Positions 41,580 to 50,995 of a DNA stretch of 64,000 bases are shown piece by piece; the stretch's first letter is position 1; each line of letters starts with the position of its first letter. This DNA is from JAKLKS01 sp964370855 (GTDB lineage: Bacteria; Planctomycetota; JAJSAM01; JAKLKS01): assembly GCA_964370855.1 (NCBI GenBank), contig CAYJMF010000011.1, forward strand, positions 6,367-70,366, read 5' to 3'. A program made the translations under genes and the position numbers. Below the pieces are notes generated by a model. The model saw only the letters and a program-made list of their open reading frames with translations, searched no databases and was not told the origin of the DNA.

Positions 41580-43814
41580 GTGAGAACCTCGAACAAGGCT
41601 GCCATCGCCATGGCGCTCCTTGCCTTGTTCGGACTCCTGCTGTGGGCCTTGCGACCCGGGCCCGCGGGCAGGGTCGATCCCATGGCGAGGAGGCCGGCGG
41701 AACGGGCCGCCGTCGAAGCCCCCGCTTCCTCCCCGAAGCAGTCGCCGGAGGGTGCGGTCGAACAGGAACCGGAGGCGGCCGCTCCTTCCCCGGCGGTCCC
41801 GGCACGGGCCCCCGCGAGCCCACGAGCCCTCCCGGGCGAGGTGTCGGGCCACGTGCTCGTCCTCCCCGACAGGACTCCCGCCGCAGGGGCCACGGTAGCC
41901 CTCGCGAAGAGCGAGGGGCTTGCGGAGGGCGCGGTCCTCCCGGGAGTCACCAGTGCTCCCACGGGGGCCGATGGCGGGTTCCGGCTCGGCGGATTCCCGG
42001 CCGGGACCTACACATTCGAGGTGACCCATGAGAGCTTCCCCCAGCGCGCCTTTCGAGCGGTGATGGAGGAGGACTCCGGCGTCGCGGGCATCGAGGTGCT
42101 CCTCCTCCCGGGAGGGGGCATCGAGGGCCGGGTGGCGGACTCGAAGGGGGCCCCCGGCGCGGGGCTGGCCGTGTGGATCGACAGGGGCAATCCGGCGGTC
42201 CGCGTCGCGACCACCAGGACCGATGCGGACGGTCAGTTCCGGTTCGAGCATGTCCTCCCCGGCAGCTACGAGGTCTGCCTCCGCAGGGAGCCGCCTCCGG
42301 CGCCGGAGCATGTGGTCAGCGTTTCCGTCGTCGAGGGGCAGGTGACGCGGCTCGACTTCGCCGGACAGTGCGCCCTCGCCGGGGTCCTCATGGACAGGGA
42401 TGGAGGCCCCGTCCCGAAGGCCATCGTGGCGGCCCGGAGACCCGGAGGAGCCTTCACGTACCTGCAATCGGGCACCGATGACGCGGGGCGGTACCGGATC
42501 GAAGGGATGGAGCCCGGGGAGTGGAGCATCAAGGTGCAGATCTTCGGCGCAGGGGCGTTCGTCGCCGAAGTCGCGCGGGTGTCCGTCGTCCCTGGAGAGA
42601 ACGAGTTCGACATCCGGCTCGGCCAGGGCGACCGGACGGGGGAGATCGCCGGGCGCGTCACGAGGAAGTCCACGGGCGAACCCCTGACCATGAGGGAGGT
42701 GCAGCTCTCCCTCCTTCCGCTCGTCGAGCGGAAGGAGGGAGTGTGGACCCGGGATGCCGGTCAGGCGGGGATGGCCTTCGCCGACAGGGACGGGAACTTC
42801 CGCTTCCAGTCCCTCCCCGCGGGCCGGTTCCGGATCGCCGCCTACTCGCGGACGGGGAACCAGCGCACCTGCGAGCGGGACGTCGAACTGGGACCCGGTC
42901 AGAGAGTCGAGGGAATCGAAGTCGCGCTCGAGGACGAGGCACCGCCCATCGACCCGTCCGAAGCGGGCGTCGTTTCGGGGACCCTGCTGGATTCCGCGGG
43001 GAAGACCGTCCCCGGGATGCTGGTGCGGGCGGAGCGCGCCACGGGGCCCTACAGGTCCCTGGACGCGACCACCGACGACGCCGGCCAGTACCGGATCGCG
43101 GGCCTGATGCCGGGACGGTGGCGCCTGTCCGTCCTGGCCGCGGGCCCCCGGGGCTTCTACGCGGTTCTCGCCGAGCGCACGGTCGTGAAGGGAGCGAACC
43201 GGGTGGACCTCCGGCTCGGGGACGGGGAGATCGCGGGGCGGATCACCGGGAAGGCGACGGGCGAGCCCCTCTCCGTCCGGGAGGTGCAGATGTCCCTGTT
43301 CCCCCTCGATGGAGGCGGGGCCGGGGCGCAGCCCGGGGCGGCGGCGGCGGGGATGGCCTTCCCCGACCCGGAGGGGAGCTTCCGGTTCCGCGGGCTGGGA
43401 GCAGGCCGCTACCGCCTGGTTGTGCACTCCTCGACGGGCCTGCGGGACACGGAGAGGGACATCGACCTCGGACCGGGGGAGAGGAAGGAGGGGGTGGACT
43501 TCCTCCTGGAGACACCGCGGACGGGGACCGTCCTGGTCGTCCTCCGGGACGAGGCCGGGCGGCCCGTGGAGGAGGCGACCCTCAGGCTGGTGGTCAGCCG
43601 CGTCCTGGTCGGGCAGGGTTCGACCAGCACCTATGCGACGCTGGATCCCGCACGGCCTGCGCCCGGCACCTGCGAGGTGCAGGTGGAACCGGGGGCGCGG
43701 GAGCTGGTCGCCTCGAAGTCCGGCCACCGGCCGGCCATCCTCCGCGTGGATGTCCGCGAGGGCGAGACCACGACGGTCGAGGCCGTGATGCACCCGGTGG
43801 AGGAGCCCAGGTAG
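41580..43814 (+). CDS. Membrane-anchored protein with tandem carboxypeptidase-regulatory-like domains
   Basis: This protein has 744 residues from the GTG at 41580, which follows GGGAGG by seven bases; a longer ATG reading adds 36 Arg/Pro-rich residues. One membrane segment (AIAMALLALFGLLLWAL, ~residues 8-25) and a Pro/Ala/Glu linker lead into at least six beta-sandwich repeats. Clear internal duplications are GRVTRKSTGEPLTMREVQLS versus GRITGKATGEPLSVREVQMS, and DDAGRYRIEGMEPGEWSI versus DDAGQYRIAGLMPGRWRL. It is probably periplasmic or surface-bound and has no enzyme motif. It has the same architecture as the 27182-28642 protein, and no partner gene is evident. Confidence 0.8.
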   Translation: MRTSNKAAIAMALLALFGLLLWALRPGPAGRVDPMARRPAERAAVEAPASSPKQSPEGAVEQEPEAAAPSPAVPARAPASPRALPGEVSGHVLVLPDRTPAAGATVALAKSEGLAEGAVLPGVTSAPTGADGGFRLGGFPAGTYTFEVTHESFPQRAFRAVMEEDSGVAGIEVLLLPGGGIEGRVADSKGAPGAGLAVWIDRGNPAVRVATTRTDADGQFRFEHVLPGSYEVCLRREPPPAPEHVVSVSVVEGQVTRLDFAGQCALAGVLMDRDGGPVPKAIVAARRPGGAFTYLQSGTDDAGRYRIEGMEPGEWSIKVQIFGAGAFVAEVARVSVVPGENEFDIRLGQGDRTGEIAGRVTRKSTGEPLTMREVQLSLLPLVERKEGVWTRDAGQAGMAFADRDGNFRFQSLPAGRFRIAAYSRTGNQRTCERDVELGPGQRVEGIEVALEDEAPPIDPSEAGVVSGTLLDSAGKTVPGMLVRAERATGPYRSLDATTDDAGQYRIAGLMPGRWRLSVLAAGPRGFYAVLAERTVVKGANRVDLRLGDGEIAGRITGKATGEPLSVREVQMSLFPLDGGGAGAQPGAAAAGMAFPDPEGSFRFRGLGAGRYRLVVHSSTGLRDTERDIDLGPGERKEGVDFLLETPRTGTVLVVLRDEAGRPVEEATLRLVVSRVLVGQGSTSTYATLDPARPAPGTCEVQVEPGARELVASKSGHRPAILRVDVREGETTTVEAVMHPVEEPR

Positions 43815-43936
43815 TCTCGAGGCCGGGTGGACGGTCCCTCCCCCCTCCCCGACGCGACGGGATCGGTGCGACGGCTCCGCCTCCGGTGTCACTCCCCTCC
43901 CCTTCTCCCGGGGACGCTCTCTCCCCGTCCCCCGGT

Positions 43937-43942
43937 TAGAAT
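43937..43942 (+). promoter_or_regulatory. Possible -10 box TAGAAT for ilvE
   Basis: TAGAAT lies 63 bases before the ATG at 44000, in the 185-bp gap after the preceding gene. Confidence 0.4.
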
Positions 43943-43999
43943 CGCGCCCCGGCCCGCGCCTCCCGCCGTCGGGGGAGCCCTCCGGGCCCGGGGGTGTCC

Positions 44000-44932
44000 A
44001 TGGCGCTGGAACAGAAGGGCGTGCTCTGGGTGGACGGGAGGCTCGTCCCCTTCGCCGCCGCCACGACCCACGTCCTCTCCCACGGCCTCCACTACGGCAC
44101 CGGGGTCTTCGAGGGGATCCGCTCCTACAAACAGGCCGACGGCTCCGCCGCCGTCTTCCGCCTGCGGGAGCACTGCGAGCGCCTCGTCGCCTCGGCCAAG
44201 GCCTACCGCCTCCCCCTCGCCCACACCCCCGCGGTCCTCGCCGACGCCTGCCGCGCCGTCCTCCGCGAGAACGGCCTCGCCGACGCCTACATCCGCCCCG
44301 TCGCCTTCGCCGGCCTCGGCTCCCTCGGCGTCGGATCGAAGGACTGCCCCACGGTCACCGCCGTCGCCGCCTTCCCCTGGGGCACCTACCTCGGCCCCGA
44401 GGCGCTGGAGAAGGGCGTGCGCGCCACCGTCTCCTCCTGGACCCGCCTCCACCACTCCATGTTCCCGACGGCGGCCAAGGGCTGCGGCCAGTACCTCAAC
44501 TCCATGCTCGCCACCCGCGAGGCGAAGGACAAGGGCTTCGAGGAGGCGATCCTGCTGGACCGCGACGGCCGCGTCTCCGAGGGGGCCGGCGAGAACATCT
44601 TCGCCGTGAAGGGCGGCGCGCTCCGCACCCCGGGCCGCGAGGACTCCATCCTCCCCGGCATCACCCGGGACTCCGTCCTCCGCATCGCCCGGGACCTCGG
44701 CATCCCCGCCGTCGAGGGCCCCCTCACCCGCCAGGACCTCTACGGTGCCGACGAGGTTTTCTTCTCCGGCACCGCCGCCGAGATCACCCCCGTCCGGGAG
44801 ATCGACGGCTACGCCATCGGCGCCGGCGTCCGCGGCCCGGTGACGGAGAGGATCCAGAAGGTGTTCTTCAAGGCCGTGCGCGGGGAGGATTCGAAGTACG
44901 GGGAGTGGAGGACGCCGGTGGCGGACCGCTAG
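44000..44932 (+). CDS. ilvE: Branched-chain amino acid aminotransferase
   Basis: This 310-residue fold-IV PLP aminotransferase performs the last step of Val, Leu and Ile synthesis. The ATG at 44000 gives the family N-terminus (MALEQKGVLWVDGRLVPF); a GTG two codons earlier is less likely. HGLHYGTGVFEGIRSY, the catalytic Lys160 (TAAKGCGQYLNS), the phosphate site EGAGENIF and FFSGTAAEITPV are all present, and the length is standard. A stem-loop directly after the stop probably ends the transcript. Confidence 0.95.
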   Translation: MALEQKGVLWVDGRLVPFAAATTHVLSHGLHYGTGVFEGIRSYKQADGSAAVFRLREHCERLVASAKAYRLPLAHTPAVLADACRAVLRENGLADAYIRPVAFAGLGSLGVGSKDCPTVTAVAAFPWGTYLGPEALEKGVRATVSSWTRLHHSMFPTAAKGCGQYLNSMLATREAKDKGFEEAILLDRDGRVSEGAGENIFAVKGGALRTPGREDSILPGITRDSVLRIARDLGIPAVEGPLTRQDLYGADEVFFSGTAAEITPVREIDGYAIGAGVRGPVTERIQKVFFKAVRGEDSKYGEWRTPVADR

Positions 44933-44953
44933 GCCCCCGCCTGCGGCGGGGGC
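44933..44953 (+). terminator. GC hairpin after ilvE
   Basis: The arms GCCCCCGC and GCGGGGGC are perfect around a five-base loop, beginning at the first base after the stop codon. There is no T-run, since a TAGAAT promoter box for the next gene follows immediately. Confidence 0.55.
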
Positions 44954-44956
44954 ATG

Positions 44957-44962
44957 TAGAAT
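44957..44962 (+). promoter_or_regulatory. Predicted -10 box TAGAAT
   Basis: The first base is 13 nt from the ATG at 44970, so a leaderless transcript is predicted. Confidence 0.5.
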
Positions 44963-44969
44963 TCGGGCG

Positions 44970-47015
44970 ATGGGCGGCAATCAGCGCACTCCTCGCACCC
45001 TCTTGCTGCTTCTCCTCCTCTTCCCGCTCTGCGTTCTCGCCCCGGCGTCCCCTCCCCCGGTTCACGCTGACCAGTCCACGCCCCCCGGGACGGAGGAGCG
45101 GCTTCTCCGCGCCGGCGTCCCCGCGGGGCTCCGCGGCCGCATCCAGGCTTCCCTCGACAGGGCCGGGGAGTGGCTCGCGGGGAGGATGCGGGCCGACGGG
45201 TCCTTCGCGGACAGGAAGGACATCGGCTCGTGGTTCCTCGGTCCGGATCCCGAGGGCATCACTCCCCTCTGCGGGCTCGCCCTCGAGCATGCGGGGCGGC
45301 GCTCCGCGGCGGGGCGCGCGGTGCGGTGGATCTCGCCGGACCGGGTCTCCGTCCGCCGCGAGGTGCTCGGCCACGCCTACGCCGCGGGCCTCGCGCTGCG
45401 CCTGCTGCGGGACCACGGGGGATCGGAGGAGGCCCTCGGCCTCCTCGCGAAGAACCTCGCGGAATCCCAGGAGCCGGTCTCCGGCTGGTGGGCCTTCCGC
45501 TGGACGAGGCCCGGGGTCCCCTTCGGCCTCATCCCCGGTTCCCCTGCGCTTTCCGTCGTCCCCCCTCCGGACCTCGTCGCCTCCCGCTTCGCCGCGGAGG
45601 GGCTCGCCGCCGCCGAGGCCGGCGGCTGGCGCGCCCCCGCGGCCCTCTGGTCCCGGCTCCTCGACGGCCTCGCCGCCTCGCAGGGGGAGGAGGGGGGATG
45701 GTCCCTCCTCCACCGCGGCGAGGGGAGCGAGGGGACCCTCCACGGGATCTCCTGCCTCGTCCTCGCCTCCGACGCGCTGCGGCGGCGCGCCGCCCTGCCG
45801 GCCTCCATGGAGCGGCGCCTCGAGGACGCCCTCGCCGCCGGCCGCGGGGCGCTCCGCGCCGAGGCGGAGCGGTTCCTCGCGTTCCGCGGCCGGACCCCCC
45901 GCGGGACGGCGTGGGGGAACGTCGCCGTCCACGATCTCGCCGCCGCCTGCGCCGCCGCCGGGGCCGAGGAGGCGGGGGGGCGGGACGTCTGGACGGTGCT
46001 GGCCGGGGACCTCCTCGATGCGCAGGGGGAGGACGGCTCCTTCGACGGGGGGGCCCCCGTGGACGACCTCGTCGCCACCGCCTTCGCCGTGCTCGTGCTC
46101 TCCCGCTCCTTCGACGCGCTCCGCCCCGAGGCGCCGGCCCCGGTGCGGCCCGCGGAGGGGGCGGGGCCGGAGTGGCCGGAGCCCGGCGCGCTCCCGCCGC
46201 GGGGGCGCATCCCGCTCGAGGACGCCGAGGCGGCGCTCGCGCTGCTGGAGTCCTCCCTGCGGGACCCCCGGGTCCCGGAATCCTCCCTCGAGAAGGCGCT
46301 CCGGCTCGTGGGCCGCTGCATGAACCACCTCGGGCCCGACGGCGACGGCGCGCTCTCCGACGAAGCGGCCCTCGTCTGGCACCGCCGGGCGGAGGAGGCG
46401 TTCCTCCGGGTCCTCGCCGGGGGCCGGGAGGATCCGGCGACGGGCCGGCGCACGGGCGCCGGGCCGGCCCGCATCGCGGGGCTCCTGCTCGCGCAGTGCC
46501 ATCCGCGCGTGGTGCCGGGACTGCGGTCGGTGATCGAGGAGTCCCTCCTCGACCGCCGCGCCGGCGATCCGGAGCCCCGCGTCCTCGCCGCCGCCTTCGG
46601 GGCGCTGGCGCGCCACGGGGGCGGGGAATCGGCGGAGGGTCTGCTCAAGGCGACGCTCTCGACGGAGGGATCGGGGGCGCGGGCGGAGCGGTGCCTGGAG
46701 GCGCTCCGCGCGATGGTCTCCTTCGAGGGGCTCGACGGCGGGGATCGGCGGAAGTGCGCCGCCCGCATCGTGGGGACCTTCGAGGGGCTCGAGGCGGCGG
46801 CCCGGCTCCAGCCCGCGGACGAGGACTTCGTCTCCGGGGCGAAGGAGCGCTGGGCGTCCTACCGCACCGCCGTCCTCGACGCCCTCCTCGTCCTCGGCCG
46901 GGACCCGGCCACCGGCGCCCCCGCGCGGGACGGCCGCGGGAACCTCGCGACGACGGTGGCGGGTTTCCGCCAGTGGCTCTCCGGTGCCGGAGAGGGGCGG
47001 CGGCGGGGGAGGTAG
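44970..47015 (+). CDS. Secreted terpenoid-cyclase-fold (prenyltransferase-like repeat) protein
   Basis: This 681-residue protein has a signal peptide (RTLLLLLLLFPLCVLAPA). The first ~390 residues show alpha-alpha barrel repeats like prenyltransferase/squalene-oxidase domains: ASLDRAGEWLAGRMRADGSF, LAASQGEEGGWSLLH and LLDAQGEDGSFDGGAPVDDL. A Pro-rich linker (~400) and a HEAT-like helical half follow. The cyclase DxDD motif is not seen, so it is probably a binding protein, not an enzyme. It ends ~20 bp before the palindrome at 47033, which it shares with the convergent gene. Its function is unknown. Confidence 0.72.
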   Translation: MGGNQRTPRTLLLLLLLFPLCVLAPASPPPVHADQSTPPGTEERLLRAGVPAGLRGRIQASLDRAGEWLAGRMRADGSFADRKDIGSWFLGPDPEGITPLCGLALEHAGRRSAAGRAVRWISPDRVSVRREVLGHAYAAGLALRLLRDHGGSEEALGLLAKNLAESQEPVSGWWAFRWTRPGVPFGLIPGSPALSVVPPPDLVASRFAAEGLAAAEAGGWRAPAALWSRLLDGLAASQGEEGGWSLLHRGEGSEGTLHGISCLVLASDALRRRAALPASMERRLEDALAAGRGALRAEAERFLAFRGRTPRGTAWGNVAVHDLAAACAAAGAEEAGGRDVWTVLAGDLLDAQGEDGSFDGGAPVDDLVATAFAVLVLSRSFDALRPEAPAPVRPAEGAGPEWPEPGALPPRGRIPLEDAEAALALLESSLRDPRVPESSLEKALRLVGRCMNHLGPDGDGALSDEAALVWHRRAEEAFLRVLAGGREDPATGRRTGAGPARIAGLLLAQCHPRVVPGLRSVIEESLLDRRAGDPEPRVLAAAFGALARHGGGESAEGLLKATLSTEGSGARAERCLEALRAMVSFEGLDGGDRRKCAARIVGTFEGLEAAARLQPADEDFVSGAKERWASYRTAVLDALLVLGRDPATGAPARDGRGNLATTVAGFRQWLSGAGEGRRRGR

Positions 47016-47032
47016 GGGAGGGGCGGGGAGCC

Positions 47033-47071
47033 CTCGTCCTAAAGTATCACAGTATGATACTTTGGGACGAG
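47033..47071. repeat. Palindrome of the GTATCA/TGATAC family between convergent genes
   Basis: The core GTATCACAGTATGATAC is at 47044-47060, extended to 17-bp arms with one mismatch. It lies between two convergent genes. On the minus strand it supplies the last codons (Gln-Ser-Ile-Ile-Leu) and the TGA stop of the spermidine-synthase-like gene. Confidence 0.85.
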
Positions 47072-48945
47072 GTCGCCTCCCCGGCCACCTGTCCCCCGGC
47101 GCGCCTTCGTCCCGTCACCACCCGGAACGTGCCGAACGCGCACGCCGCCCCGAGAACCGCGATCCCCGCCAGCAGCCACGTCTGCCGCCGGTCCAGCGCC
47201 CGCAGCGCCTCCACCCGCTCCCCGCCGCCGGCCAGCACCGCCGCCTCGTTCCCGCGGAGGAAGCGGTCCGTCATCCACTCGAGCGGCGCGTCGTCGTCGG
47301 TGAGGACGATCCCGTCGGCCCGCGGCGCCACCACGATCGCCTCCGCCGCCAGCACTCCGCCGTGGTCGAGGAGCCGCTCCCACTCCGCCGTCCCCGGCCG
47401 ATCCCCGAACCGCGCCTTCGCCGCCCCGCGGGCGAGCCGCGCGAGGTCCGGCGGCCCCTCCCCGTTCCGCGCCAGCAGGAGGAAGTTCGTCCCCCCGTGC
47501 TGGCTCGCCCGCACGCAGGAGCCGAACACCGTCGCCATGGTGTTCTCCAGCGCCGCGAGGTGGGGGGCGTCGCTGCCGACGGCGTAGACGTTCATGGCGA
47601 GGATCCCGTCGGGCGCGAGCCGCGACCGGCAGAGCGCGAAGAACTCCCGCGTCGCGAGGTGGAAGGGGACGTACAGCTCCCGCGCGAAGGCGTCCACCAC
47701 GAGGAAGTGGAGCGCCGTCACCTCGGGCAGCGCCGCGAGCCAGGGCCGCCCGTCGGCGGCGACGACCCCGGGACCGGGGCGATCGGCGAAGTGGGTCCTG
47801 CCGAGTTCCAGGACGTCGGGGTCGAGTTCCGCCCCGGATACGACGAGCCCGTAGGGCTCGTCCCAGAAGTGGCGCCACTGGCCGGCGTCCACGCCGCAGG
47901 CGTAGCCGAGGACCCCGGCCCTCATCTCCTGTCCGATCTCCACGTCGAGCAGGAACGGGATCAGCGAGTAGTCGTCGTAGGGCCGCGCCTCCGTCAGCAC
48001 CCGCCCCTCCACCCGGAGCGCGTGGTAGGTGAAGACCCCCTCGTTGATGCAGAGGACGGTGCGCGGCTCCTCCCCGGGCCAGGAGTCGCGGCGGACGGCG
48101 AGGTACTGGTAGGGGGACTCCCGCTCCTCGAGGAGGAGCGCGGTGCCGCCGCCGGGGAGGGGCGGGGCGGCGCGGAGCGGGGGGAAGTCGGCGCCGGCGG
48201 CGAGGGAGGCGACGAGGAGGAGGGGGAGGGCGAGGAAGCGGGCGGATCGCCCGCGGGCGGCGAGGGCGAGGCCCGCGATGGCGGGCACGATGAGGAGGAG
48301 GCCGGCGGCGACCAGGGTCCCGCGGGATCCGAGCCAGGGGAGGAGGACGAGGGTCGGGAGGTAGGTGCCGGCGATGGATCCGAGCGTCGAGACGGCGAAG
48401 ACGCGGCCGGCGGCGCGGCCGAGGCCGCGGGCCCCGAGGAGGCGGACGGCGACGGGGGAGACCATGCCGAGGAAGAACAGCGGCGGGGCGAAGAGGAGGA
48501 GCGTCGTCCCGAGGGATCCCTTGACGAGGACGGTGAGGAGGCCGCCGAGATCGACCCCCTCGTCGAGGAAGAGGGCGGCGACGGCGGGGACGCCGTGGGC
48601 GGAGAGGACGACCAGGACCCCGGCGCCGGCCATGAGTCCGAAGAGGAGTGCCGCCGAGGCGCGGCGGTCGGCGAGGCGGCCGCCGACCTCGTAGCCGAGG
48701 GCGAGGGCGGCGAGCACCACGGCGATGACGTTGGTCCAGACGAAGGTGGTGGATCCGAAGAAGGGCTGGAGGGCCCGGACCGCGGTCATCTCCACGATCA
48801 TCACGGCGGCCCCGGAGCAGGCGGCGGCGAGGAGGACGGGGGCGGGGGAGAGGGGGGTGGCCGGCTCGGGCGCTGGAGGGTTCAGGGGGACCTCGAGGGA
48901 AGGGGGATTCAACCTGCGTGTTCCTGGACATTCTGGGGCTCTCAC
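47047..48945 (-). CDS. Polytopic membrane protein fused to a spermidine-synthase-like domain
   Basis: This protein has ~632 residues. The start is uncertain: GTG at 48945 or 48957, or TTG at 48912. The N-terminal ~220 residues carry about seven membrane helices (VLLAAACSGAAVMIVEMTAV, TLLLFAPPLFFLGMVSPVAV). They are followed by a SAM-binding spermidine-synthase-like fold (ESPYQYLAVRRDSW, LGYACGVDAG, AELDPDVLELGRTHFAD, VVDAFARELYVPFHLATREF) and one C-terminal helix (TWLLAGIAVLGAACAFG). Proteins with this membrane-plus-SpeE build are common and mostly uncharacterised. The glycine-rich SAM loop is changed (YACGVDAG), so aminopropyl transfer is doubtful. The C-terminal SIIL and stop come from a palindromic repeat. 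Confidence 0.8.
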   Translation of the reverse strand: MRAPECPGTRRLNPPSLEVPLNPPAPEPATPLSPAPVLLAAACSGAAVMIVEMTAVRALQPFFGSTTFVWTNVIAVVLAALALGYEVGGRLADRRASAALLFGLMAGAGVLVVLSAHGVPAVAALFLDEGVDLGGLLTVLVKGSLGTTLLLFAPPLFFLGMVSPVAVRLLGARGLGRAAGRVFAVSTLGSIAGTYLPTLVLLPWLGSRGTLVAAGLLLIVPAIAGLALAARGRSARFLALPLLLVASLAAGADFPPLRAAPPLPGGGTALLLEERESPYQYLAVRRDSWPGEEPRTVLCINEGVFTYHALRVEGRVLTEARPYDDYSLIPFLLDVEIGQEMRAGVLGYACGVDAGQWRHFWDEPYGLVVSGAELDPDVLELGRTHFADRPGPGVVAADGRPWLAALPEVTALHFLVVDAFARELYVPFHLATREFFALCRSRLAPDGILAMNVYAVGSDAPHLAALENTMATVFGSCVRASQHGGTNFLLLARNGEGPPDLARLARGAAKARFGDRPGTAEWERLLDHGGVLAAEAIVVAPRADGIVLTDDDAPLEWMTDRFLRGNEAAVLAGGGERVEALRALDRRQTWLLAGIAVLGAACAFGTFRVVTGRRRAGGQVAGEATSSQSIIL

Positions 48946-49571
48946 CCGGCGGAGCACAAGGGGAGGCCGGATGAAGTTCAAGGGCCCGCGCCCGGGCACC
49001 CCTCGCGCCGGTCCCGACCGGCGGGGGCCGAACCCTGGCCATCGTGCCCGCCGCCCATTTCCGGGAGTTCCAGGGGCCGTGATTCCCGTCAGTCGCCACC
49101 GGGGCTTCCTCGTTGACTCCCGGAACGCGCAGCGGGCATCCTCGCCCTCGAAGGGCCGCTGATCACAGGCAGCGGTCCCCCTCGCCGGGGTGGCGTTCCG
49201 CATCGGCAGGGGGGACGGTCTGTGATCAACGGCCCCTTTCGATTCCGGGGCGGGTTCGAGGCCCCCGGGGGGTGTCGGGCCCCGGGGGTGGGCGGGGCCG
49301 GCCCGGTGGATAGGAGGCTCACGGAAGATTCTCGGGATCCCGCGACCAATTTGAGGGTCTCGGGCGTTCTCTCCGTGGTGGGGCGCATCAGGCGCGTCGC
49401 CAGGGAGTCGGAGAGGTGAATGGGATCGCAATGGGCCGTCCGCAGGGGAACGGCAGGGGTGACCGGCCTCACGGTCCCTCCCGCTGGCGAGAGGAAGAGC
49501 AAGTCGCGGGGTGAAGGGGCCGGGATGAAGGACGGAGCCATCCGGTCCCGGGGGTACGGGGAGAGTTGGGA
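48946..49571. other. Non-coding stretch with an imperfect inverted repeat
   Basis: I see no convincing gene. An imperfect inverted repeat lies at 49149-49180 and 49208-49239: GAAGGGCCGCTGATCACAG on the left and a matching complement on the right, with TGATCA in each arm. Most of the rest is GC-rich sequence without ORF structure. It separates the spermidine-synthase-like gene from the divergent AraC-like gene cluster and probably holds the cluster promoter. Confidence 0.55.
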
Positions 49572-50396
49572 ATGGGGCGGAGATCCGTCTTCTCCATCGG
49601 GGTGATGGGCCTCGCCGGGCCGCTCAAGGGGCTCGGGGTGGTGGTAGCCGGCGACGGCCGGTTCGAGGACATCCTCAAGGACCTGCCTGATTGTGCAGTC
49701 GTCGTGCTGGGGGACCTCGCCCTGGGGGTCTTCGACCCCGGGGTGGTCAGCGAGACCGCTGTCCTGATGGACTGGGAGGTCCTCCTCTGCCCGGTTCTCT
49801 CGCCTCCTGCGACCGCGGGCCGATGGACATCCCGCAATGAGTTCACCCATGTGAAGTCGGTGGCATCCTTGCCCGCGAGCATCGCCCATGCCCGGGGAAC
49901 TCCCCCCCGCCTGGCTTCCCCCCTCGCGGAGTGGGCGGCCGACTGGCTCCGGAAATGCTCGTGCGGCCGCTGTGCCGGGTACCTCCGCGTGGCGCTGCAA
50001 CTCCGGAAGCCGACACGGAAGGCATGGGCGGCGCGCCTCGGGATGAAGGTGACGAGCCTCTGGCGCCTGATTAAGCAGTGCCTGGGGGTCGCCCCTCGGG
50101 AGATCTTGAACCGGATGAAGCGATGTGCGATCTCGCTGGGATCCAAGCTCGGCAGGACCATGGCCGAGATCGCGGACGCCCTGGGCTACTCGAGTCCCCG
50201 CAGTCTTCGAAGGGCGAGGAGAACACTCGATGGGGAGGACGCCCTCCCGACCAAGGGTGTGGATAACTCGAACAATCTGTCCCCCTGCACCCGGTTGACA
50301 GAGGTTCTGCCCCGAACGACAATCCGCCAGCCAATCGGGATCTCGACTCGGGCCCCGCCGGAAACGGAGGAAGATGATGGCGACGCAGCCAAATGA
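49572..50396 (+). CDS. AraC-type DNA-binding regulator, first gene of the tandem-paralog cluster
   Basis: This 274-residue protein has GGGGAGAG six bases before the ATG. Residues ~148-220 form the AraC/XylS pair of helix-turn-helices: first helices around RKAWAARLGMKVTSLWRLIK, and the second with TMAEIADALGYSSPRSLRRA, the canonical ADALGYSS pattern. The N-terminal 110 residues resemble a degenerate receiver or sensor (VVVAGDGRFEDILKDLPDCA, VVLGDLALG) without a clear phosphorylation Asp. A CSCGRC cluster (129-134) could bind metal. A ~50-residue unstructured tail follows the HTH. It overlaps the next gene by 20 bp, so it is probably the regulator of the array downstream. Confidence 0.7.
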   Translation: MGRRSVFSIGVMGLAGPLKGLGVVVAGDGRFEDILKDLPDCAVVVLGDLALGVFDPGVVSETAVLMDWEVLLCPVLSPPATAGRWTSRNEFTHVKSVASLPASIAHARGTPPRLASPLAEWAADWLRKCSCGRCAGYLRVALQLRKPTRKAWAARLGMKVTSLWRLIKQCLGVAPREILNRMKRCAISLGSKLGRTMAEIADALGYSSPRSLRRARRTLDGEDALPTKGVDNSNNLSPCTRLTEVLPRTTIRQPIGISTRAPPETEEDDGDAAK

Positions 50397-50661
50397 GCCA
50401 GGAAACGAGAACAGCCAGGGTAGGTGGCACCGGCGAGCAATCACCCTCTACCCCCGATTCTCCGACGTCCCCGGTGCGATGGCGACTCCGGCGTTCGAGG
50501 AAACGCCGCTCGATATCTCCGGCTTCCGATCGATCACAATCGAAATCACCGAGAGCCAGGACATTCAGACCTGGATGGACCACGGGGCGGCGCCCCAGAA
50601 CCCTGAGGAGCAGGACCCGCACTCCACCGAGCCTCCTTCCTCAGAGAATCCGGAGGCCTGA
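50377..50661 (+). CDS. Array member 1: truncated paralog of the small beta-domain family
   Basis: This 94-residue protein has its start chosen by GGAGG six bases upstream. It carries the N-terminal half of the family signature: LYPRFSDV (for FPKYT), EETPLDISGFRSITIEI (for SDPYEVTPYKSLSVEV) and ESQDIQTW (for ESSDLETW). It then diverges into a Pro/Glu/Ser-rich hydrophilic tail, without the VRYVRLK strand. It overlaps the AraC-like gene and ends five bases before member 2. It is either a decayed copy or a short form. Confidence 0.6.
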   Translation: MATQPNEPGNENSQGRWHRRAITLYPRFSDVPGAMATPAFEETPLDISGFRSITIEITESQDIQTWMDHGAAPQNPEEQDPHSTEPPSSENPEA

Positions 50662-50665
50662 CCTC

Positions 50666-50995
50666 ATGGGCACCTTCAACTGCCAGGGCGGGTCCGGATA
50701 CTCCCGTCCCTTCGAGGTTCGAGGCTCCGAGTCCATCGAGATGGACGTCGCCGTGGATCCTCCCCTCGCAGACGATTCGCTCCTCGATGTGCAGGAATCC
50801 GTGGACATGGTGGACTGGGTCTCCCACCCGGTGACCGCGTGGGTGGGACACGCAGCGACGGTGCGCCTCCCCGAGGGTCCCGCCCGCCGCTTCGTGCGGG
50901 TGCGCCTGGAGAACGCCGTGCCAGACGGGCCTCCTCGCCGCGTCCGGTGCAGGATTCGCCCGCGCCTTCGCCGGTTGGGGGGCGGATCGGACTGA
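50666..50995 (+). CDS. Array member 2: paralog of the small beta-domain family
   Basis: This 109-residue protein begins MGTFNCQGGSGYSRPFEVRG. YSRPFEVRGSESIEMDVAV aligns with the SDPYEV...KSLSVEV strand, VQESVDMVDW with LQESSDLETW, and RRFVRVRLENAV with VRYVRLKIVI. The C-terminus is Arg-rich (RRVRCRIRPRLRRLG) in place of the FWAKAVAR ending. It has no signal peptide. It lies four bases after member 1. Confidence 0.65.
   Translation: MGTFNCQGGSGYSRPFEVRGSESIEMDVAVDPPLADDSLLDVQESVDMVDWVSHPVTAWVGHAATVRLPEGPARRFVRVRLENAVPDGPPRRVRCRIRPRLRRLGGGSD

Noticed and set aside
49250..49275. T-loop-like GGTTCGAGG as a possible tRNA
   Set aside because: The loop does not fit the TTCRANY pattern and no anticodon or acceptor stem can be formed around it.
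49089..50444. Minus-strand open frame opposite the AraC-like gene
   Set aside because: The AraC HTH pattern is on the plus strand with a Shine-Dalgarno sequence; the antisense product has no motif.
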